Shown in pieces: positions 1 to 6,613 of a stretch of 15,892 bases of DNA (position 1 is the stretch's first letter; every line of letters starts with the position of its first letter). The position numbers were made by a program, and so were the translations under genes. Source of the stretch: DATAYF01 sp036272735 (GTDB lineage: Bacteria > Chloroflexota > Ktedonobacteria > Ktedonobacterales > Ktedonobacteraceae). Below the pieces are notes generated by a model that saw nothing but the letters and a program-made list of their open reading frames with translations, ran no database searches and had not been told where the DNA came from. The stretch lies in the NCBI GenBank assembly GCA_036272735.1, contig DATAYF010000668.1, positions 1 to 15,892 of the forward strand, read 5' to 3'.

Positions 1-923
1 TGCATACACGTTTCGTCGCCGAGCGCACCATTCCCGAACCAGTCATACAAACGCTGCGGGCACTCCCAAAAACTACCGCGCCGATGGATGCACTGCGCAC
101 CGCCGTTTCCGCCTGGGGCGCTGCCACCATCTCCGGCAAGCCAACCGTCGCGCAGGCCATCGCTGTGACCGCACGTTTCCCCATCTTCCTCGCTGCTTTT
201 GAGCGGCTGCGTCATGGCCAGGAGCCGCTCGCGTCCCGTCCTGAACTGGGCCACGCCGCGAATTACCTCTATCTGCTGAACGGCCAAACGCCGAAAGAGG
301 AGCACGTGCGCGGCTTAAATTCGTACCTGGTGCTGCTGGCCGATCATGGCATGAACGCCTCGACGTTTACTGCCCGCATCGTCGCCAGCACCGAGTCGGA
401 TATCGCATCAGCGGTGGTCGCGGCCGTGGGTGCGCTCAAGGGCCCACTGCACGGGGGTGCGCCCTCCAAAGTGCGAGATATGCTCAACGCCATTGGCAGC
501 ACCGAGAATGCCGAACCCTGGCTGCGCGAGGCAGTAAAACATAAAGATCGCATCATGGGCTTTGGGCATCGCGTCTACAAAACGGAAGACCCACGCGCCG
601 AGGAGTTGCGTGAGATGTCGCGCGTGGCCAATCCTGAGGAGTTCGTGCTGGCTCGCCACGTGGAAGAGCTGGCATTGGCAATCCTTGAGGAGCAGAAACC
701 GGGCCATCGCCTCTACACCAACGTCGAGTTCTATTCCGCTGTGCTGATGAACTCGGTTGGCTTGTCAGCAGACCTCTTTACTCCCACCTTTGCTGTGAGC
801 CGCGTCGCTGGCTACACCGCCCACATTCTTGAGCAGATCGGCAACAATCGTCTGATCCGACCCGAGTCCGAATACACCGGACCAACTGACCTCAAGTTTG
901 TACCACTCAACAAACGTTCATAA
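1..923 (+). CDS. Citrate synthase (5'-truncated by the window edge)
   Basis: This is the C-terminal part of a citrate synthase-family enzyme, which condenses oxaloacetate with acetyl-CoA at entry to the TCA cycle; a 2-methylcitrate synthase cannot be excluded. The frame is open from base 3, upstream of the internal ATG at 84, and the residues before that ATG (RTIPEPVIQTLRALP) fit the family, so the true start lies outside the window. Visible motifs in order are PMDALRTAVS, ADHGMNAS with a conserved His, GPLHGGAPSKV with the active-site His, GFGHRVYKTEDPRA, NVEFYSAV, and the C-terminal LFTPTFAVSRVAGYTAHILEQ followed by RLIRPESEYTGP. The position that is catalytic Asp in E. coli and pig enzymes (NVDF) is Glu here. 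A perfect hairpin follows the stop codon and separates it from the convergent mazG-type gene. Confidence 0.95.
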   Translation, partial: HTRFVAERTIPEPVIQTLRALPKTTAPMDALRTAVSAWGAATISGKPTVAQAIAVTARFPIFLAAFERLRHGQEPLASRPELGHAANYLYLLNGQTPKEEHVRGLNSYLVLLADHGMNASTFTARIVASTESDIASAVVAAVGALKGPLHGGAPSKVRDMLNAIGSTENAEPWLREAVKHKDRIMGFGHRVYKTEDPRAEELREMSRVANPEEFVLARHVEELALAILEEQKPGHRLYTNVEFYSAVLMNSVGLSADLFTPTFAVSRVAGYTAHILEQIGNNRLIRPESEYTGPTDLKFVPLNKRS

Positions 924-926
924 ATC

Positions 927-974
927 AATAAGACGATACATGCACAAGTGCGCTAGTGAATGTATCGTCTTATT
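927..974. terminator. Hairpin between convergent genes
   Basis: A perfect 14-bp inverted repeat: AATAAGACGATACA (927-940) and its complement (961-974) flank a 20-nt loop. It lies three bases after the citrate synthase stop and touches the stop codon of the opposite gene (973-975). The outer part of each arm is A/T-rich, so a short U-rich run follows the inner stem in either direction. A bidirectional terminator is the simplest reading. Confidence 0.7.
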
Positions 975-2490
975 ATTCCCCTATAATTGCTTTGGCCTTA
1001 TTCCACAAGCTTATCCATTCGTGCGCGTTATACGACACGTATGCTCGTTTGTCTTCGCGTGCGAGCTGCTCTACTACCTGGAAACGCTGCTTAAACTTGC
1101 GATTGGCATTGCGCAACGCCTCTTCAGCATCGATCTTGCAGAAGCGTGCCAGCTTGGCTACCATAAAGAGCAGGTCGCCTATCTCTTCGCGCTGCTCATC
1201 GAGGTTCCGGGCCTGCTTGAACTCTTGCAATTCCTCTTCCAGCTTGACATACACCTCGCTGATACTCTCAAATTCAAAGCCGATCTTCGAGACGCGTTTC
1301 TGATATTCCTGCGCCACCGTCAGCGCGGGCGAGACGAGTGGCACGCGGTCCAGCACCCCTTCCGCCTGCACATCAGTACCAGCAGCGGCGCGCTCCTGCT
1401 TCTTGATGGCCTCCCAATTTTGCAGCACCTGCCCGGTTTCGCTGACCTCGACGTCACCAAAAACGTGTGGATGACGACGAATCATCTTGGCGTTGATGTG
1501 CTCGAAAACATCCCCAATTGCAAACTCGTCGGCCTGTCGCCCAACTTCCGCGTGCAGATACACCTGAAGCAGCAGATCACCCAGTTCTTCAGCCAGTTTC
1601 TCTACGTCGTTCTCTTCCAGCGTCTCAAGCACCTCGTACGCCTCCTCTATCACATATTTCTTGAGCGTCTGGTGCGTCTGCTCACGATCCCACGGACAGC
1701 CATCAGGTTCGCGCCGCAAGCGCATAATAATGTAGCGCAACGTCTCCGGCAAACGCAGCGCACTCATCTCACCAACGGGCGGAACATACAGCGTGTAGAG
1801 CCGATTGATAAAGCTGGTGCGATCCAATTCGAAGAGCGGCAACTCAAGCGTCTGCTCCGCGCTATCGATGTCTCCCGTACGCACCAGCTTCACCGGCCAA
1901 TTGTCGGGGTAACATTCGCTCAGCGCCAGCTTGACCGCGCTTGCCACGCGGCGATTGTATACGTGCGCGACGAACAGCGGCACAGTTGGAATAACTCTGC
2001 CCGCAATCTCCTCGGGTTTGAGTACCACCAGCTCAGTTGCATCGATCAATTGTGCACCATGCTCGAATGGGTCAAGCTCGACAGCCGCGTATACCGGTGC
2101 TAAAAACGAGAGGCCGCCAACGATCTTCGTACTCAGGTTGCGCTCACGGGTTTGCTTTAGTATAATTTGCACCGAGGACTCGCCGATGAGTGGATGCCCA
2201 GGCACGGCGTAGATGATTGGACCTCGTTCCGCTACAGCACATACCTGAGCGGCAATCTGCTCATAGAGCGTATGCCAATCGTCCGACTCATCGTACAGCG
2301 AATCAAAAGACTCGATCTGCAATTGTGGCAGGCGTTCTTGTAGCGCTTCCACCGTAGGATGAATACGTGTGCGAAAATAGACGGTGGCCTGCTTCTGTGC
2401 CGCCTCTTCGAGCAGGCGATAGCCCTCTAGCGTCAAATCGTTTATGCTACCAGGGCCAAGCCCCAGGATGGTAATTGTGGGTGTCGTCAT
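973..2490 (-). CDS. mazG: YabN-type fusion: tetrapyrrole (SAM) methylase domain + MazG nucleotide pyrophosphohydrolase
   Basis: The protein has 505 residues, close to Bacillus YabN. Residues 1-225 are a tetrapyrrole/corrin methylase fold, with the glycine-rich GLGPG loop at 10-14 and AVPGHPLIGESS at 95-106. Residues 245-505 are MazG, which hydrolyses NTPs to NMP plus PPi and is regarded as house-cleaning. MazG signatures are GCPWD (264-268), the metal-binding pairs EEAYE (282-286) and EELGD (301-305), and a second MazG repeat with KLEEELQEF (417-425) and REEIGDLLF (434-442). The linker LDRVPLVSPALTVAQ also matches MazG. I chose the ATG at 2490, preceded by AGAGAGGA. The upstream ATG at 2562 adds 24 unrelated residues and would lie inside the -35 element of the predicted promoter. 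The methylase substrate is unknown in this family. Confidence 0.93.
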   Translation of the reverse strand: MTTPTITILGLGPGSINDLTLEGYRLLEEAAQKQATVYFRTRIHPTVEALQERLPQLQIESFDSLYDESDDWHTLYEQIAAQVCAVAERGPIIYAVPGHPLIGESSVQIILKQTRERNLSTKIVGGLSFLAPVYAAVELDPFEHGAQLIDATELVVLKPEEIAGRVIPTVPLFVAHVYNRRVASAVKLALSECYPDNWPVKLVRTGDIDSAEQTLELPLFELDRTSFINRLYTLYVPPVGEMSALRLPETLRYIIMRLRREPDGCPWDREQTHQTLKKYVIEEAYEVLETLEENDVEKLAEELGDLLLQVYLHAEVGRQADEFAIGDVFEHINAKMIRRHPHVFGDVEVSETGQVLQNWEAIKKQERAAAGTDVQAEGVLDRVPLVSPALTVAQEYQKRVSKIGFEFESISEVYVKLEEELQEFKQARNLDEQREEIGDLLFMVAKLARFCKIDAEEALRNANRKFKQRFQVVEQLAREDKRAYVSYNAHEWISLWNKAKAIIGE

Positions 2491-2532
2491 CGAAATATCA
2501 GTCCTCTCTGCAACTTTAAACGTCGTGATTGT

Positions 2533-2562
2533 AGTGTAGTAGGTGGTGTATTGACCTGTCAA
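2533..2562 (-). promoter_or_regulatory. Sigma-70 promoter of the mazG-type gene, with palindrome over -35
   Basis: On the minus strand, TTGACA (2562-2557) and TACACT (2538-2533) are 18 bp apart, which predicts a start of transcription near 2526 and a leader of about 36 nt. The -35 hexamer is part of an exact palindrome TTGAC-CT-GTCAA (2551-2562), a possible operator. Confidence 0.6.
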
Positions 2563-2640
2563 ATAATGCTAAGTAGAAGCGTAGCCACTTCCCTCACGGG
2601 GGCCGCTGGGACTTTCAAAAAGCCCGAAGTCATTCAACCA

Positions 2641-2669
2641 TTGTCGAATACGCCACAACGTGTTATGCT
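2641..2669 (+). promoter_or_regulatory. Putative sigma-70 promoter for the 2734 gene
   Basis: TTGTCG (2641-2646), a 17-bp spacer and TATGCT (2664-2669) give a plausible promoter, with transcription starting near 2676, about 58 nt before the ATG. Confidence 0.45.
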
Positions 2670-2733
2670 ATTTTTAGAAAGATCAGCGCTTGAGTTAGCC
2701 TGACTGATTCAAGTGGCACAAGGAGGTTTCTCT

Positions 2734-3255
2734 ATGGCATCTGCTGAAACTCAAAAGCCAGCTTGCCCGGCTTGCAATCAGTCAGATGAAGTGAAGACGA
2801 TGCAAGCCGCCTACGAGGCTGGTGTAGATAAGTGCGCACCACCGGATATGCCAACGCGACACGTCTCAATGATACCTTATATTCTTTTTAGCGCGATAAT
2901 TGTTGGCATCTGTGTTTTCTTGATCGTCGTCCTCATCGGCGGCATGGAAAGCGGTCTACCCGTGATCGCACAAGGCATTCTTTTGAGCATCGCATTTATC
3001 TGTATAGTAGCGGCACTGGTTATCTCATTTCTGGCCTTCCAACGCGTGGTAAACGGCGACGCCGAGGCAACCGTACAGTTCCCGGCCTGGGATCGCGCGA
3101 TGACGACCTGGAAGAGCGTCTACTATTGTGCGCGCGACAACGTCGTGTTCGATCCTAAAACCGGCAAGGTCCTTACCAACGCGCAGTTGGCAATCCTGCG
3201 CTCGATGGACGAACAATCGGTCGAGGCAAAATCTGCAGCCATCGCCGCCCAATAG
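2734..3255 (+). CDS. Small membrane protein with N-terminal CPAC and two TM helices; unknown function
   Basis: A 173-residue protein. The N-terminus carries ACPAC (Cys11, Cys14), a zinc-knuckle-like pair, with a further Cys34. Two hydrophobic helices follow at about 45-70 and 76-101. The C-terminal cytoplasmic part contains the aromatic/Cys motif WKSVYYCARDNVVFDP (126-141), with one Cys only. This CPxC, membrane hairpin and YYCxRDxxVFDP layout looks like small uncharacterised zinc-ribbon membrane proteins seen in Chloroflexota and Actinomycetota; that link is from memory, not a search. The start is the ATG at 2734, seven bases after a perfect AGGAGG (2721-2726). A GTG at 2713 in the same frame lies upstream of the ribosome binding site and is rejected. 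The gene is monocistronic: own promoter, own terminator. Confidence 0.8.
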   Translation: MASAETQKPACPACNQSDEVKTMQAAYEAGVDKCAPPDMPTRHVSMIPYILFSAIIVGICVFLIVVLIGGMESGLPVIAQGILLSIAFICIVAALVISFLAFQRVVNGDAEATVQFPAWDRAMTTWKSVYYCARDNVVFDPKTGKVLTNAQLAILRSMDEQSVEAKSAAIAAQ

Positions 3256-3270
3256 TCTTTACTTCAACAT

Positions 3271-3311
3271 AGGGTATCATGTAGTCTCACAGACAATGAT
3301 ACCCTTTTTTT
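3271..3311 (+). terminator. Rho-independent terminator
   Basis: A perfect 10-bp stem (AGGGTATCAT at 3271-3280 with 3296-3305) and 15-nt loop, followed by seven T residues (3305-3311), 15 bases after the stop of the 2734 gene. Confidence 0.9.
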
Positions 3312-3401
3312 GTTGTCTTCAAAATTCTAGCATTATGTCAACGTATACAAGATTACGAGTAGAACCAGTTGATACAACGAAGGAGACGTTTGTCCGGTTT
3401 A

Positions 3402-3430
3402 TTGACAGAGCATATACCTTTCAGTATAAT
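3402..3430 (+). promoter_or_regulatory. Perfect-consensus sigma-70 promoter for the KGG gene
   Basis: TTGACA (3402-3407), exactly 17 bp, then TATAAT (3425-3430). Transcription is predicted to begin near 3437. The next gene on this strand starts at 3618, so the transcript would have a leader of about 180 nt. Confidence 0.85.
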
Positions 3431-3436
3431 AGATAC

Positions 3437-3617
3437 ACAGGTTTCATCATAACCTACAGGCGTTTATAGTGAACGCCAATTGTTCCATCGATACACCCAA
3501 GAAGGAAAAATACCGTCAGAAAACCTGTAACCTACACTACAGTACAGTACAATTTCACACAAGTGCGCTAAGCACCTGGCATTAGCCTGGGTTTTCGTCC
3601 GGGGAAAGGGGATTGTT
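3437..3617 (+). promoter_or_regulatory. Candidate structured 5' leader of the KGG gene
   Basis: This gene-free stretch lies between the promoter and the KGG gene. The 5' end ACAGGTTT (3437-3444) can pair either locally, AGGTT with AACCT (3439-3443 / 3451-3455), or over a distance with AAACCTGT (3521-3528); the two pairings exclude each other. Within the long-range loop sits a stable hairpin, GGCGTT (3459-3464) with AACGCC (3472-3477). A weak hairpin GTGC/GCAC lies at 3563-3575. The ribosome binding site AAAGGGG ends six bases before the ATG. No known riboswitch class was recognised. Confidence 0.4.
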
Positions 3618-3980
3618 ATGTTGCCTGAAGATGAAGTGAAACCCGCACCCATGTCTACGTCCGAAGCGGGCCGTAAGGGTGGTAGTACGGTTCGTGACAA
3701 GTATGGTGAGGACTACTACCGGCTGATTGGGAAAAAGGGAGGAACCGCGCTTAAAGAGAAACGTGGCAGTGAGTACTACCGCACTATCGCCCAGAAAGGC
3801 GGACGGGCCAACGTCAGCAAATATGGACCCGAACACTTTTCCGACATGGGCAAAAAAGGTGGCAACACCACCAAAGACCGTCAAGACTCGGATTTCTACA
3901 GCCGCATCGGTAAATTAGGCGGTGCCGCCAAACGTCATCGCAAGATGCAAAATGGCGCGACCGATGACGACAATCAATAA
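3618..3980 (+). CDS. KGG-repeat stress protein (GsiB-like hydrophilin)
   Basis: A very hydrophilic, Gly/Lys-rich 120-residue protein made of five repeats with an exact 20-residue period. The KGG cores stand at residues 20-22, 40-42, 60-62, 80-82, and a degenerate LGG at 100-102. The unit reads roughly IGKKGG-x5-K-x2-G-x-E/D-Y-Y-R. This is the bacterial stress-induced KGG repeat (Pfam KGG), shared with Bacillus GsiB and resembling the 20-mer of plant group 1 LEA/Em proteins. Such proteins are small, soluble and induced by desiccation, heat or starvation; a protective role is inferred. There is no signal peptide or membrane segment. The start is fixed by AAAGGGG at 3605-3611 and the perfect-consensus promoter upstream. 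The tail is basic then acidic (RHRKMQ, DDDNQ). Confidence 0.92.
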   Translation: MLPEDEVKPAPMSTSEAGRKGGSTVRDKYGEDYYRLIGKKGGTALKEKRGSEYYRTIAQKGGRANVSKYGPEHFSDMGKKGGNTTKDRQDSDFYSRIGKLGGAAKRHRKMQNGATDDDNQ

Positions 3981-3992
3981 CTACACCTGACT

Positions 3993-4029
3993 TGTGTGGA
4001 TTGGCGGCCTGCGGCTGTCAATCCACACA
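3993..4029. terminator. Hairpin between convergent KGG gene and plsX
   Basis: A perfect 11-bp stem, TGTGTGGATTG (3993-4003) with its complement (4019-4029), closes a G/C-rich 15-nt loop that can fold further (GCC/GGC). It lies between two converging stop codons (3980 and 4037). There is no U-tract on either strand, so efficiency as an intrinsic terminator is uncertain. Confidence 0.55.
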
Positions 4030-4036
4030 TCCATAT

Positions 4037-5092
4037 TTACACTTCGGCCTGCTGCGTGCTTTCCGTCACTGCCAGCTTCGCCAGCCCTTCTTGAATAGCC
4101 TGCGCGACCCCCGTCTCAGCCGTCTCCTTTGCAACGCGCAGGGCATTCTTGATCGCCTTGGCATTTGAGCGCCCATGAGCGACAATGGCCGACCCGTTGA
4201 CACCAAGCAGCGGCACGCCACCATATTCGGCATAATCCAGCCGCTTAGACAACTTTTTTAGGCTCGGCTTCAGCACGGCAGCCGCGAGCGTATTAATGAG
4301 CGTACTGGTCATTTGCTCGCGCATCATGCTCATCAGCGCTTCGCCGATCCCCTCGCTCACCTTAAGCACAACGTTGCCGACGAAACCATCACAGACCACC
4401 ACATCGACAACGCCATTGGAAATATCGCGCCCCTCGACATTACCGCAAAAGTTGAGTCCCAGCGTACCAGCATGCGCTTTCAACAATTGATGCGTCTCGA
4501 CGACCTGCTGGTTCCCCTTGCTCTCTTCCTCTCCATTCGCCAACAGGCCGATGCGTGGCGCGACTGTATGGAAGATACGCTCCATATAGATCGAACCCAT
4601 GAGCGCAAATTGTAGAAGATATTCAGGCTTACAATCAGTGTTCGCACCCATGTCGATCACGAGACACACGCCTTCTTTTGTGGGCAGAACGCCGCCTAGT
4701 GCCGGTCGATCAACCCCTGGAAGGCGTTTTAAGATAAAAAGCGAGGCCGCCATCATCGCTCCACTGTTGCCAGCAGAAACCGCCCCTAGCGCGTGACCCT
4801 CTTTTACCTGCTGCAAAGCCAACAACATCGACGCATTCTTTTTGCGGCGCACAGCGTTCGCAGGATGCTCATCCATGGCAATGACTTCGTCGGTGTGGAT
4901 GATTGGTAGGTCTAGCCCGGCGATATCATGCTTCGCCAGCTCGGCATGAATGGCATCTTCACGCCCAACCAGGTAAATTCCTATGCCATATTCTCGGGCG
5001 GCCTGTACCGCTCCGTGGACGACCTCAGCAGGCGCGTTATCGCCCCCCATGGTATCCAGAGCAACACGTACAATTGGAGTGGTGGCACTCAT
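4037..5092 (-). CDS. plsX: Phosphate acyltransferase PlsX
   Basis: PlsX converts acyl-ACP plus phosphate to acyl-phosphate, the donor used by PlsY in the first step of phospholipid synthesis; it is a peripheral, membrane-associated enzyme. The 351-residue length is normal. Conserved blocks in order are VALDTMGGDNAP, EHPANAVRRKKNAS, VSAGNSGAMMA, LVIDMGANTDCKPEYL, GLLANGEEESKGN, EGRDI, VDVVVCDGFVGNVVLK, and YGGVPLLGVNG near the end. The ATG at 5092 is preceded by GGGAGGA, which overlaps the end of the upstream receiver gene; the two genes are 17 bp apart and must be co-transcribed. The usual partners rpmF, fabD or fabG are not next to it in this window. Confidence 0.97.
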   Translation of the reverse strand: MSATTPIVRVALDTMGGDNAPAEVVHGAVQAAREYGIGIYLVGREDAIHAELAKHDIAGLDLPIIHTDEVIAMDEHPANAVRRKKNASMLLALQQVKEGHALGAVSAGNSGAMMAASLFILKRLPGVDRPALGGVLPTKEGVCLVIDMGANTDCKPEYLLQFALMGSIYMERIFHTVAPRIGLLANGEEESKGNQQVVETHQLLKAHAGTLGLNFCGNVEGRDISNGVVDVVVCDGFVGNVVLKVSEGIGEALMSMMREQMTSTLINTLAAAVLKPSLKKLSKRLDYAEYGGVPLLGVNGSAIVAHGRSNAKAIKNALRVAKETAETGVAQAIQEGLAKLAVTESTQQAEV

Positions 5093-5109
5093 TCTCGCCT
5101 GTTTCCTCC

Positions 5110-5481
5110 CTAGGGTTCCCCTATGGTAGTTTTCACCAGTTCGACCAGTTTGTCCAGGTCAAATGGCTTGTAAACAATGTGCACAACGCCCGCTTCTCTG
5201 AACTCTTGCTCCTCGTTGGCCGCCCCCAAAAAAGCGGTGACGACGATCACTGGTATCTGATGGCTGACGCCCATCGCCATCAACTTTAATTCGTCTTTCC
5301 CATCCAGGTAGGGCATCATCAAATCGAGCAAGATCAAGTTCGGCTCGTGCTCCTTGACGGCGTCAAAAAAACGGAGGCTCTGCGTGGTCATATACGTTTC
5401 ATAGCCCTCGTCTGCTAGCGCCTCGGTTAATAGGTCGGCAATCGTTGGGTCGTCATCCATTATCAATATCTTCTTGGCCAT
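5110..5481 (-). CDS. Stand-alone response-regulator receiver domain
   Basis: A 123-residue CheY-like receiver without any output domain. The phospho-acceptor is Asp53 in LILLDLMMP, the acidic pocket is Asp9/Asp10 in IMDDD, Thr82 is in VIVVTA, and the conserved Lys105 is in YKPFD, so all catalytic residues are present. I prefer the ATG at 5481. GAGGGG ends nine bases before it, whereas it directly abuts the alternative ATG at 5490, which would add MRS. It is the first gene of an operon with plsX, so phosphorylation-dependent control of membrane-lipid synthesis is possible, though co-transcription alone does not show it. No histidine kinase is visible in the window, so the phosphodonor is unknown. 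Confidence 0.93.
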   Translation of the reverse strand: MAKKILIMDDDPTIADLLTEALADEGYETYMTTQSLRFFDAVKEHEPNLILLDLMMPYLDGKDELKLMAMGVSHQIPVIVVTAFLGAANEEQEFREAGVVHIVYKPFDLDKLVELVKTTIGEP

Positions 5482-5576
5482 TGATCTCATCCCCTCATCA
5501 TCTTTTTTTAACGGCTATGTGGGCATTGCTGCGGCTACGCGGTGCCTGGGTCATCCATCCGCATAGATATAAGACT

Positions 5577-5585
5577 ATTATAGCA
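5577..5585 (-). promoter_or_regulatory. Extended -10 promoter of the receiver-plsX operon
   Basis: On the minus strand TGC-TATAAT (5585-5577) is a perfect extended -10 element. No good -35 hexamer lies 17 bp upstream, as is usual for extended -10 promoters. Start of transcription would be near 5570, about 89 nt before the ATG. Confidence 0.55.
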
Positions 5586-5721
5586 CCCTACCCTGTCGAG
5601 TGTACGCTACAGCATATGGTTCTGTCTCTTCCCTAGGACTATGAGCATGCCGCTCGTTTGCTCCTGTTCCCCCTTCTTTACCATTTCTGCCAACAGCCAT
5701 ACTACCAGAATCTATTTATTA

Positions 5722-5750
5722 TTGACAGCATTTCTCATTTTTGTTACCAT
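5722..5750 (+). promoter_or_regulatory. Putative sigma-70 promoter, long leader to the DUF4388 gene
   Basis: TTGACA (5722-5727), 17 bp, then TACCAT (5745-5750) in an A/T-rich stretch. The next convincing gene on this strand starts at 6032, so a leader of about 275 nt is implied. The 5482-6031 interval otherwise holds only the opposite promoter and the hairpin at 5845-5866. Confidence 0.45.
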
Positions 5751-5837
5751 TATTAGGTATAAAAGGCTATTATTTGCTTTATTGTTATTTTTGTGAATAC
5801 TACATATCTAGGATAGATGCTTACCTACTGTCATTAT

Positions 5838-5870
5838 GCATACCACCTGTGTTTTTGAACACAGGTATGC
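5838..5870 (+). other. Hairpin in the leader of the DUF4388 gene
   Basis: A perfect 9-bp stem ACCTGTGTT (5845-5853) and AACACAGGT (5858-5866) closes a TTTG tetraloop. It is extended by GCAT/ATGC (5838-5841 / 5867-5870) with a 3-nt bulge. No U-tract follows, so a terminator role is unlikely; an RNA element or protein site is possible. Confidence 0.4.
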
Positions 5871-6031
5871 CTCTGAAAACACCATATCCTAATGTTTACA
5901 TAACGGCTGTTCGAAGAATGCCCGTGCAGTGTTCGAATGGCTGCTTATACGCGCTTTGCTCAGGTGATTCGTGTGGTTTTGTTTGACGATAGCCCGCGCA
6001 TATGGCTACCGTACAACGGAGTAATTAAAGG

Positions 6032-6598
6032 ATGAAGCCACGAGGAACAGTCACGCATCAACTCATGGATGTTTTGCAGGTCCTTCAACTCGCACAGAAG
6101 ACCGGCACACTCGCAGTTGAGCGCATAAACGCCGAGAATGTGCTTGAGCAGGGCACAATTACTTTTCACAATGGACAAATGACCGACGCCAGCATCAGCT
6201 CTTTTCGCGGCAACAGTGCCTTACATCTCCTTTTACAATGGAGCCCATGCTACTTTTCGTTTCTCACGTCTTCTACCCAGGGTCTTGCTGCTCCTCCTGC
6301 CTTGCCTCCATATCCTCCCACGCTCAACGGGCAGAGTAGTGGCAAACTGCCAGCCTTACCCGCCTGGCCCACACAACAGCAACAGACATCACCCTCGATC
6401 CCCTACCGCTTGAGGCCAATTCACGAGGTACTACCTCATTTTTCTGCGCTAGGACTAAGTCGCATACATCGCCAACTCTTTTTACTCATCGACGGACAAC
6501 GTCCATATCCAGAGCTTATACGCTTGCTTGGACGCGGCCCCGATGAATTAGACAGCTTACTTGCTGATCTCGAACGTTCTGGTCTCATACATCAATAA
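6032..6598 (+). CDS. DUF4388 (PATAN-like) protein
   Basis: A 188-residue soluble protein in three parts. Residues about 8-80 match the DUF4388 pattern: LMDVLQVLQLAQKTGTLAVER, then GTITFHNGQMTDASISSFRG and ALHLLLQW, ending CYFSF. DUF4388 domains occur in two-component and gliding-motility-type signalling proteins and are thought to mediate protein contacts. Residues about 86-124 are a Pro/Ala/Gln-rich linker with a QQQQ run. Residues about 140-188 (LSRIHRQLFLLIDGQRPYPELIRLL through LERSGLIHQ) resemble a small winged-helix-like module often found after DUF4388. The start is the ATG at 6032 with GGAG at 6018-6021, ten bases upstream. The next gene starts 15 bp after the stop, so the two form an operon and probably act together. 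Confidence 0.8.
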   Translation: MKPRGTVTHQLMDVLQVLQLAQKTGTLAVERINAENVLEQGTITFHNGQMTDASISSFRGNSALHLLLQWSPCYFSFLTSSTQGLAAPPALPPYPPTLNGQSSGKLPALPAWPTQQQQTSPSIPYRLRPIHEVLPHFSALGLSRIHRQLFLLIDGQRPYPELIRLLGRGPDELDSLLADLERSGLIHQ

Positions 6599-6613
6599 TA
6601 AGGATAATTCTCT

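Noticed and set aside
898..2103. Long open frame on the plus strand, 401 codons, opposite the mazG-type gene
   Set aside because: It lies antisense to a gene with clear family motifs, overlaps the citrate synthase end, spans the hairpin at 927-974, and its translation has no recognisable domain.
3128..3469. Open frame of 113 codons overlapping the end of the 2734 gene
   Set aside because: It reads through the terminator at 3271-3311 and the consensus promoter at 3402-3430, and the overlapped gene has a far better start and ribosome site.
943..3570. Shared 13-mer CACAAGTGCGCTA at 943-955 and 3558-3570
   Set aside because: One or two such exact 13-base matches are expected by chance in a 16-kb window, and the contexts (hairpin loop versus leader) differ.
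5741..5986. Open frame of 81 codons in the A/T-rich gap before the DUF4388 gene
   Set aside because: It has no ribosome binding site, its composition is unlike its neighbours, and it runs through the hairpin at 5845-5866 and the putative leader.
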